Positions 5,600 to 10,018 of a DNA stretch of 10,018 nt are shown here, piece after piece. The notes under the pieces are model-generated. The model had not been told where the DNA came from, did no database searches, and saw only the letters and a program-made list of their open reading frames with translations. The stretch lies in NCBI GenBank assembly GCA_009911175.1, contig QXWX01000160.1, forward strand, positions 1 to 10,018, written 5' to 3'. The position numbers and the translations under genes are program-made. Positions within the stretch are counted from its first letter, which is position 1. Each line of letters opens with the position of its first letter. Source of the stretch: Lachnospiraceae bacterium. Its GTDB lineage: Bacteria > Bacillota_A > Clostridia > Lachnospirales > Lachnospiraceae.

Positions 5600-8041
5600 T
5601 TATATCTCCGCGATCACGATCCCCTGGATCTCCTGCGCGCTCAGCCGGGTCTCCACCACCAGCGTATGGTCGTAGGCTTCTGCCTTATGGATCGTCAGCG
5701 CGGGCTGGCAGGCGGTCTGAAGATATTGGATCTCGATCACGGAAAGGGAATTAAAATAGGCCAGCTTCCGCCACTCATCCTGTACATTTCCATGTTCCTG
5801 ACTCACGGAAAATATCTTCACCTGATATATCCCGTTATTGACCGGATGCAGCTTAAAATTCATCTGGATGGCTTCACGGTCCGCAAACAGGCGGGACTGC
5901 TGCTCGACCTCAATCTGGTTTTCATCCTGAGAATAATACCGGAAATTAAAATGCTTGTAATTGTGGCAGCATATATAGAAAAGGCCCTTTCCGTCGCCGG
6001 AGACAATGGCATTCCTGCCTTTTCCCATGAAATATTTTTCCAGATGGTTCAGATGATCAAAGGCAAAAAAAGCCGGCTTGCGGATCCCGTCCCTGCTGAT
6101 CAGCCCGCAGCCTCCGAACAAGAGATCTTCCGAGTCGATCCTTTCGGCGAATATGTCGGTGGCGATCCAGTATGCCACCGCGTCCGCCTCATCGTAGTTC
6201 TGGATCAGGTTCTTCATAACATAGGCGCTCTTATAGCAGCCATCATTGAGGCAGTTTCGGTTGGAAAGCGTAGAGCTCCACTCCGTCACCAAAAATTCCG
6301 GAATATGGAAATCCGCCTCTTCCAGTACCTGCTTCGCCGCCCGGATCTGGTGATACAGGTAGTCCTCATCCGGGGAAAAGGGATTTCTTCCCGTGTCCAG
6401 CAGATGCTCTTTGACCAGATAAGGATAGGAATAAATGGAAATAAAATCCGGGCGCTGCTCCCTTTTCGCCCACTTTGCAATGATCTCGGGAAATTCCTCC
6501 CCGATATAATTCATGCTGAACCCTGCCCCTCCCAGCTTCACGCCGGGGGCGTAGTTGCGGAAAATGCCCGCGATCAGATCAAAGGCTTCAAAATAATGCT
6601 CGATGGGCACCTTTTTCTGGACCACCGCATTCTGTTCCAGCTCAAAATACCATTCTTCCACCTTACTGATCCCATACCGTTTTGTCAGATGCCGGATCAG
6701 TTCCTCCAGGAGGACTTTATTTTTTTCCAGCAGGCTGATCTGATTTTTCAGATCCTGGCTGAGCATATTCAGCCCCACCTTTTCCACAAACAGCTCCCGT
6801 CCTTTAAATCCCAGCTCAATATGGGGCTTCACACCGATCTCCATCAAAAAATCAAAGATCTGGTCGATCAGCTTAAAATTATACCGGGAATTTTTTTCTT
6901 TCAGCTCGATCATCACGTCATCGGTGAGGAGGTTCCAGAAGCGCACATATTCAAAGTGAAGCCTTTCCTTGATATAACGGAGCTGTTCCCTCACGTCAAA
7001 CCTGAGCAGATCGGAAGCCGGGCCGATATTGATGATCCGACACCAGTTTCTTTTCACCTCTTCCTTCCGGGAGGTGTCGATCTCCATCTCCTGCACAATG
7101 GAGTCGGCTGCTTCCGAGGTTCTAACCAGGTTGGAGGTCAGATACTGCTCCACCTTTTCCTGCACCTGGCTGCTGTCCTCCTGCTCTCCCCGGTCCAGCT
7201 TTTCCGCCATCTGCTCCCGGTATTCCGCCGGCGTGGTATGGTAACATTCCCGGAACGCGTGGTTGAAGCCGGCCTGATTCGGAAATCCGTTGTCCATGGC
7301 GATCTTCAGTATGGTCTTATCTGTATGCAGCAGGTCGCTGACCGCATGATCCAGCCGGATATTATTCAAAAGCTTTAAAAAACTCATTCCGAAGTTATTT
7401 TTGATATATTTGGACAGATAGGTATGGGACAAAAACAGGCGGTCCGCCAGCTCCTTCAAGGTAATCGGCTCCCGGTAATTCATCATAAGGAAGCTTAGGA
7501 TCTCATTCATCCGTTCATCCCGAATCCCCCGCAGGGATTCGTATTTGCGCATCCCTCTTTTCACGATAAAATCCGTGGTGATCAGATAGATCAGCTGGTA
7601 GTAAATGCTGTTTTTCAGGGCGATCCCCTGTCCCTCCGTGGTCTGATTATAGTTGAAGACCTGCCGGATAAAGTAGCGCATTTTTTCGTAGCTCTCCGAC
7701 CGTTCCTGTACCGAATTGCACCAGAAAAACTGCTGCTCCCCACCGAACATCTCCGTCAGCAGCTTATTGTCTATAAACAGGCTGCCCAGCAGGATATCGC
7801 CGCCGCTCCCGCCCGTTCCATTCCCGTCCGGTCCGCCCCCGCCTTTCAGCACGGCATGATACCCATGGCGCACATTGGAATTGATCAGCATGAATTGATC
7901 GGTGCCCAGAGTATAGGTCTCCTCCTCGTACTCGATCTCCAGCCAACCGTCCAACACGTATAGGATCTCAATATCCTGATGCAGGTGCATCCCCTGTTCC
8001 TTCTTTGTAGAAAACTGGCATCTGATAATCTCATGCGGCAT
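5600..8041 (-). CDS. AraC-family regulator fused to a GH39-like domain
   Basis: An 813-residue fusion. The start at 8041 is chosen because AGGAGG (8051-8056) lies 9 bases upstream; 55 upstream codons are open but lack such a site. Residues about 1-110 are a cupin sensor (HLHQDIEILYVLDG, 19-32) with an odd Gly-rich run at 67-81. Residues about 178-276 are a double helix-turn-helix: ITLKELADRLFLSHTYLSKY, then KIAMDNGFPNQAGFNHAF and TTPAEYR. A linker (280-330) leads to a GH39-like barrel (about 335-670) and a beta-rich tail to 813. GH39 enzymes carry the acid/base in a 'WNEPN' motif; the matching stretch here is WYFELEQNAVV (464-474), with Asn471 where Glu is expected. The nucleophile motif remains as Glu587 in LVTEWSS. 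The barrel is therefore probably a non-hydrolytic sugar sensor. The adjacent GH3-GH43 operon is the likely target. There is no signal peptide or membrane segment. Confidence 0.88.
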   Translation of the reverse strand: MPHEIIRCQFSTKKEQGMHLHQDIEILYVLDGWLEIEYEEETYTLGTDQFMLINSNVRHGYHAVLKGGGGPDGNGTGGSGGDILLGSLFIDNKLLTEMFGGEQQFFWCNSVQERSESYEKMRYFIRQVFNYNQTTEGQGIALKNSIYYQLIYLITTDFIVKRGMRKYESLRGIRDERMNEILSFLMMNYREPITLKELADRLFLSHTYLSKYIKNNFGMSFLKLLNNIRLDHAVSDLLHTDKTILKIAMDNGFPNQAGFNHAFRECYHTTPAEYREQMAEKLDRGEQEDSSQVQEKVEQYLTSNLVRTSEAADSIVQEMEIDTSRKEEVKRNWCRIINIGPASDLLRFDVREQLRYIKERLHFEYVRFWNLLTDDVMIELKEKNSRYNFKLIDQIFDFLMEIGVKPHIELGFKGRELFVEKVGLNMLSQDLKNQISLLEKNKVLLEELIRHLTKRYGISKVEEWYFELEQNAVVQKKVPIEHYFEAFDLIAGIFRNYAPGVKLGGAGFSMNYIGEEFPEIIAKWAKREQRPDFISIYSYPYLVKEHLLDTGRNPFSPDEDYLYHQIRAAKQVLEEADFHIPEFLVTEWSSTLSNRNCLNDGCYKSAYVMKNLIQNYDEADAVAYWIATDIFAERIDSEDLLFGGCGLISRDGIRKPAFFAFDHLNHLEKYFMGKGRNAIVSGDGKGLFYICCHNYKHFNFRYYSQDENQIEVEQQSRLFADREAIQMNFKLHPVNNGIYQVKIFSVSQEHGNVQDEWRKLAYFNSLSVIEIQYLQTACQPALTIHKAEAYDHTLVVETRLSAQEIQGIVIAEI

Positions 8042-8259
8042 CTGTTCTTCCCTCCTGACATCTGTGAGCACTTCCGGAAACTCCTTGCCCCATCTTTGCG
8101 GCTGAGTGTCCGGGGATGCTCTAGTACAGCATTGCATGAATTCCAAAATAAATAGCGTCTGCTGCTTTTTCGCAATGCGACGCACTGCCAGACTGCATGT
8201 TGTCAATTGTAACGGAATCCTGTCCGCATGGCTATATCTATTTTAACCTTTTTTACATT
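8042..8259 (-). other. Leader region of the AraC-GH39 gene
   Basis: No gene is seen in this 218-base stretch beyond the open but unsupported N-terminal extension of the regulator frame (to 8206). On the minus strand TTGCGA followed after 17 bases by TTTATT is a weak promoter candidate, and an isolated TTGACA has no -10 at suitable spacing. The AT-rich run just upstream (8231-8260) could also hold the promoter. Nothing like an AraC direct-repeat operator could be established by eye. Confidence 0.3.
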
Positions 8260-8334
8260 TTAGTGATTCCCGCTGTGCGGATGGTACAGATATTTCCTGA
8301 TCCTACCATCTGATCCGGCGGCCAGACTGGACAT
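8260..8334 (-). CDS. Possible 24-residue small ORF after the transporter remnant
   Basis: ATG at 8334 is preceded by GAGGAGAAAA, a good ribosome binding site that overlaps the TGA of the transporter remnant. It reads MSSLAAGSDGRIRKYLYHPH and then SGNH before TAA. The spacing is what one expects of the next gene in an old operon whose body has been lost, so this may be the surviving start of a deleted gene rather than a working peptide. I recognise no family. Confidence 0.2.
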   Translation of the reverse strand: MSSLAAGSDGRIRKYLYHPHSGNH

Positions 8335-8342
8335 TTTTCTCC

Positions 8343-8471
8343 TCATTTATTATGCTTTTGCCGCATTTCTTTCGCCAGCTCTTTGCGGATCTGGTCCATC
8401 GTCTTCTTATCCAGCTTATACCAGAACAGCGGGATCGCCGATGCGGTCAGACCTACGATATCGGTATAGTA
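8343..8471 (-). pseudogene. C-terminal remnant of a probable GPH/MFS sugar symporter
   Basis: The frame reads YYTDIVGLTASAIPLFWYKL, then DKKTMDQIRKELAKEMRQKH and NK, ending at TGA 8343-8345. It is closed upstream by an in-frame TGA at 8474-8472. A hydrophobic helix ending in 'FWYKLDKKTMDQIRKELA' is the usual C-terminus of glycoside-pentoside-hexuronide:cation symporters (MelB/XynP type). In the intact family this follows about 400 residues and twelve membrane helices, all absent here. Its position just upstream of the AraC-GH39 gene, on the same strand, suggests that an oligosaccharide importer once belonged to this locus. The family call rests on a 42-residue tail and could be another MFS branch. 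Confidence 0.55.
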
Positions 8472-8636
8472 TCATCCTTGTGGATGCAGTTTCCCCGGCC
8501 CTTTCCCATCATCAGCCACGCCACGCAGGAGCAGCAGCCTGTGCAGATCCTTTCCGCTGCCATTCCAAGTTTTGCCCGACCCGCGGTCGCCTCTTCCAGA
8601 ATTGATTCCTATGATGGAGAGAACGTGACTTTTCAT
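8453..8636 (-). pseudogene. Frameshifted remnant of a flavodoxin-like NAD(P)H oxidoreductase
   Basis: From ATG at 8636 one frame reads MKSHVLSIIGINS, like the first strand of NADPH-dependent FMN reductases ('...IIGSPRKNGNT'). After a +1 shift the frame at 8602-8453 continues ILEEATAGRAKLGMAAERIC, then TGCCSCV and NCIHKDDTIP, then TAG. The CxxCxxC cluster followed by C-I-x-K-D-D fits flavodoxin-family (WrbA/iron-sulfur flavoprotein-like) proteins. The nucleotide-binding loop and everything after about residue 65 are missing. The end overlaps the transporter scrap by a few bases in another frame, so a deletion seems to have fused the two. The family call is by eye and tentative. Confidence 0.4.
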
Positions 8637-8642
8637 TATAGT

Positions 8643-8683
8643 AAAAAGAGCGCAAAAATGGGATGTTGATTTTTGCGCTCTTT
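8643..8683 (-). terminator. Intrinsic terminator of the coiled-coil/DUF1294 operon
   Basis: Arms 8645-8659 and 8669-8683 form a 15-bp perfect stem with core GAGCGC/GCGCTC and a 9-base loop. On the minus strand the stem ends in a run of five T residues (8647-8643), about 75 bases after the DUF1294 stop. On the plus strand only TTTAC follows, so it acts mainly on the minus strand. It also separates the operon from the pseudogene scraps. Confidence 0.75.
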
Positions 8684-8759
8684 ACAAAGCTTTATTCATT
8701 TTTCTATTTTCAGCTGTCTAACGAACTGTACAAAAAGGCAAGTTATTTTCCTACACTTC

Positions 8760-9047
8760 CTAAGCACTTTTAAAATACAGCCAAAGCGCTGCCTGTACAA
8801 GAAACATCAATGGGACTCCGATCCGGAAACGCATTTTCCGGATCTTATGCCGGAACAGATACATCCCTGCCAGCCCGCCTGCTGCCCCGCCGATGAACGA
8901 CAGCCCCAACAGGGTCGATTCCCTGATCCGCCATTTTCCGTGAATGGCCTTCCACTTGTCCAATCCGAACAGGATCCATGTCAGAAGGCTGACCGCAAGT
9001 ATATATACGGTAAGAGCTTGATCCATACCGGTCATAATGTCTTTCAT
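8760..9047 (-). CDS. DUF1294 family small membrane protein
   Basis: A 95-residue integral membrane protein of the DUF1294 family. Hydrophobic segments lie at about 11-28, 45-63 and 76-91. The family signature is clear: GLDKWKAIHGKWRIRESTLL (28-47), then GGAAGGLAGMYLFRHKIRKM (53-72). Function is unknown in the family. The ATG overlaps the TGA of the preceding coiled-coil gene (ATGA, 9047-9044), which points to translational coupling; in-frame Met codons at positions 5 and 8 are alternative starts. It is the second and last gene of a two-gene operon closed by the terminator at 8643-8683. Confidence 0.85.
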   Translation of the reverse strand: MKDIMTGMDQALTVYILAVSLLTWILFGLDKWKAIHGKWRIRESTLLGLSFIGGAAGGLAGMYLFRHKIRKMRFRIGVPLMFLVQAALWLYFKSA

Positions 9048-9610
9048 CCCAATGCCTGCAGTTTCATGCTGTGCTCCGATACTACCCTTTTCAGCAGTTC
9101 AATGTCCTCAAAGGCAGCTTCCATTTTATCGGAATAATTTCGGTATCTGCCGTATGTATCCGTATAACAGGATTCGATCGTATTCAGCCGCGGCATGATG
9201 ATATTTTCCTGGTACAGCTTCATGTGATGCACGTCATCCTTTACTGCCTGAACTTCATTCTTTACTGTCTGAACTTCATTCTTTACTGTCTGAACTTCAT
9301 TCTTTACTGCCTGCAGATCGTTTTCTACGGTCTGGACTTTATCCTTCACTGTCTGCAGATCTTCCTTTACTGCCTGCAGATCTTCCTTCATCAGCTGCAC
9401 TTCATCCTTTACTGTCTGCAGATCTTTCTTCACCAGCTGTACTTCATCCTTCACTGCCTGCAGATCTTCCTTTACCAGTTGGACTTCATTTTTTACTAAC
9501 TGGACTTCATTCTTTACTGTCTGGAGATCATTTTTTATAGGCTGCAATTCAGATTTTAACTTATGGTCCATCATATCAGATATAGCCAACAACAATTCAT
9601 TCTCAGTCAT
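9044..9610 (-). CDS. Coiled-coil protein of 16 tandem heptads
   Basis: A 188-residue protein of unknown function. It opens MTENELLLAISDMMDHKLK, an N-terminus I associate with short Lachnospiraceae coiled-coil proteins. Residues 22-133 are 16 uninterrupted heptads of the type (L/V)-Q-x-(V/I/M)-(K/E)-x-(D/E/Y), with almost invariant Gln and Lys, followed by a non-repeated tail ending LLKRVVSEHSMKLQALG. Such regularity implies a long parallel coiled coil. No membrane segment or signal is seen. The start at 9610 is favoured: AAGGGAGGGG ends 4 bases upstream, whereas an in-frame ATG at 9691 lies so close to the predicted transcription start that its ribosome binding site would be at the very 5' end. 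The gene overlaps the DUF1294 gene by 4 bases, which suggests a joint function, perhaps a membrane-tethered complex (inference). Confidence 0.75.
   Translation of the reverse strand: MTENELLLAISDMMDHKLKSELQPIKNDLQTVKNEVQLVKNEVQLVKEDLQAVKDEVQLVKKDLQTVKDEVQLMKEDLQAVKEDLQTVKDKVQTVENDLQAVKNEVQTVKNEVQTVKNEVQAVKDDVHHMKLYQENIIMPRLNTIESCYTDTYGRYRNYSDKMEAAFEDIELLKRVVSEHSMKLQALG
9212..9547 (-). repeat. 21-bp tandem repeats encoding the heptads
   Basis: Sixteen in-frame 21-base units encode the heptads of the coiled-coil protein. Units at 9250-9270 and 9271-9291 are identical and the next (9292-9312) differs by one base; the others are more diverged. Near-identical neighbours next to diverged ones suggest recent in-frame expansion by slippage or unequal recombination. 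Confidence 0.85.
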
Positions 9611-9713
9611 GATGCCCCTCCCTTCGAGCAATTCCATTTCCGCCTGCATTGTTACGTATAGCCTTTTCTGATCAGCCGTCCGCTTGTCCATGACAGACCG
9701 ATCCTCTTATGAA

Positions 9714-9742
9714 AGTATAGCACAGGGCGCAGATGAAGTCTA
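9714..9742 (-). promoter_or_regulatory. Promoter of the coiled-coil/DUF1294 operon
   Basis: On the minus strand TAGACT (9742-9737) and TATACT (9719-9714) are separated by 17 bases. Transcription would begin near 9707, leaving a leader of about 95 bases before the ATG at 9610. This placement supports that start over the ATG at 9691. Confidence 0.55.
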
Positions 9743-9763
9743 TTGATATTTTTTGTTGGTTGG

Positions 9764-9797
9764 AAAAAATTCCACCTGTACGCACATCCAGGTGGAA
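9764..9797 (-). terminator. Intrinsic terminator upstream of the coiled-coil operon
   Basis: On the minus strand TTCCACCTG (9797-9789) pairs with CAGGTGGAA (9778-9770) around a 10-base loop. Six T residues follow (9769-9764). It would stop transcripts arriving from the group II intron side before the coiled-coil promoter. Confidence 0.65.
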
Positions 9798-9809
9798 AAA
9801 ATTTGATGT

Positions 9810-9834
9810 GAGAATCTTGATTCTCTGCTATAAT
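9810..9834. other. Dyad GAGAATC/GATTCTC next to a TATAAT sequence
   Basis: GAGAATC (9810-9816) and GATTCTC (9819-9825) form a 7-bp perfect dyad with a 2-base centre, the form of a small operator. Four bases later comes TATAAT (9829-9834) on the plus strand. The only -35-like hexamer, TTGATG at 9803-9808, is 20 bases away, too far for a standard promoter. The rest of 9798-9952 holds no gene that I can support. Confidence 0.3.
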
Positions 9835-9952
9835 AGGAATTACGCAGAAGTACCGGCAGGCCACCAATTTTCTTGCGAAAACTGGTGACAAATTATAAAG
9901 TCGGAATCCCCCGGAGTGCTTTTTATTCTATAGGAAAATTGGGAGAAGTTTG

Positions 9953-10018
9953 GTAAGTAGGTAAGTCCCTTGCGGGGCTTACCCCTCTCAGAACCGGACG
10001 TGCAGCTTTCCCGCATCC
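9953..10018 (-). mobile_element. 3' end of a group II intron (domains V and VI), truncated by the window edge
   Basis: Read on the minus strand, the window enters at GGATGCGGGAAAGCTGCACG and continues TCCGGTTC. This is most of the 34-base catalytic domain V; its 5' GAGCC with the catalytic AGC lies beyond the edge. Domain VI follows: GAG-G-GGTAAG pairs with CTTACC-T-CTT, leaving one unpaired A (9959) as a branch-point candidate, 6 bases from the 3' end AC (9954-9953). The exon begins at 9952 with CAAACTTCTCCC. The intron body, and any reverse transcriptase/maturase gene in domain IV, must lie to the right. Intron subclass cannot be assigned from this piece. Confidence 0.75.

Noticed and set aside
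5666..7378. A 570-codon open frame on the plus strand, antisense to the AraC-GH39 gene
   Set aside because: It is the mirror of a real gene with recognisable AraC and GH39 motifs. Its own translation is rich in His, Leu and Gln, has no family motif, and no ribosome binding site leads it.
8042..8206. The N-terminal extension of the AraC-GH39 frame to an ATG at 8206
   Set aside because: The extension has no cupin character and no ribosome binding site, while AGGAGG stands 9 bases before the ATG at 8041, where the cupin begins.
8352..8669. A 105-codon open frame on the plus strand in the pseudogene region
   Set aside because: It is antisense to the transporter and flavodoxin scraps, whose translations look like real families, and it runs through the terminator stem at 8645-8659.
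9071..9499. A 142-codon plus-strand frame with repeated 'LYCLNFI' units
   Set aside because: It is the antisense reading of the heptad repeats. The repeated hydrophobic pattern arises from the same 21-bp units, and there is no ribosome binding site.
9212..9547. The regular 21-bp repeats as a CRISPR array
   Set aside because: The units adjoin without spacers and stay in one reading frame encoding heptads, so they are coding tandem repeats.
9652..9891. A 79-codon open frame on the minus strand upstream of the coiled-coil gene
   Set aside because: It crosses the terminator at 9764-9797 and the promoter at 9714-9742, has no good ribosome binding site and no protein-like pattern.

Overview
The window looks like a chromosomal segment of a gut-type Clostridia, most likely Lachnospiraceae. 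The evidence is strong AGGAGG-type ribosome binding sites, carbohydrate genes richer in GC than the flanks, an AraC/GH39 fusion regulator, a PD-(D/E)XK 'putative transposase' nuclease and an 'MTENELLLAIS' coiled-coil protein. Family assignments come from motifs read by eye; no database was searched.

Layout. (1) Positions 1-1027, plus strand: a free-standing Rpn/PDDEXK_2-type nuclease gene with a clear sigma-A promoter and its own terminator. (2) Positions 1051-1337: a decayed stretch holding an AraC-type helix-turn-helix fragment between two near-identical 20-bp direct repeats. (3) Positions 1338-8041, minus strand, read right to left: an 813-residue AraC regulator fused to a GH39-like domain, a strong intrinsic terminator, then a two-gene glycosidase operon of GH3 (737 aa) and GH43 (543 aa). 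Both enzymes lack signal peptides, so they should hydrolyse imported oligosaccharides, probably xylo- or arabinoxylo-oligosaccharides, in the cytoplasm. (4) Positions 8260-8640, minus strand: a gene graveyard with the C-terminus of a probable GPH/MFS sugar symporter and a frameshifted flavodoxin-like oxidoreductase fragment. (5) Positions 8643-9742, minus strand: a small operon of a coiled-coil protein made of 16 heptads and a DUF1294 membrane protein, joined by an ATGA overlap and bounded by a promoter and a terminator. (6) Positions 9953-10018: the 3' end of a group II intron (most of domain V plus domain VI) on the minus strand, running off the window edge.

Working model. The AraC-GH39 protein probably senses a sugar and switches on the GH3-GH43 operon. 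The transporter fragment just upstream suggests the locus once also encoded uptake. The most interesting point is that the GH39-like domain keeps the nucleophile-type Glu-Trp but has Asn where the family's catalytic acid/base Glu should be, as expected of an enzyme fold recruited as a ligand sensor. No tRNA, rRNA, CRISPR array or complete insertion sequence was seen.
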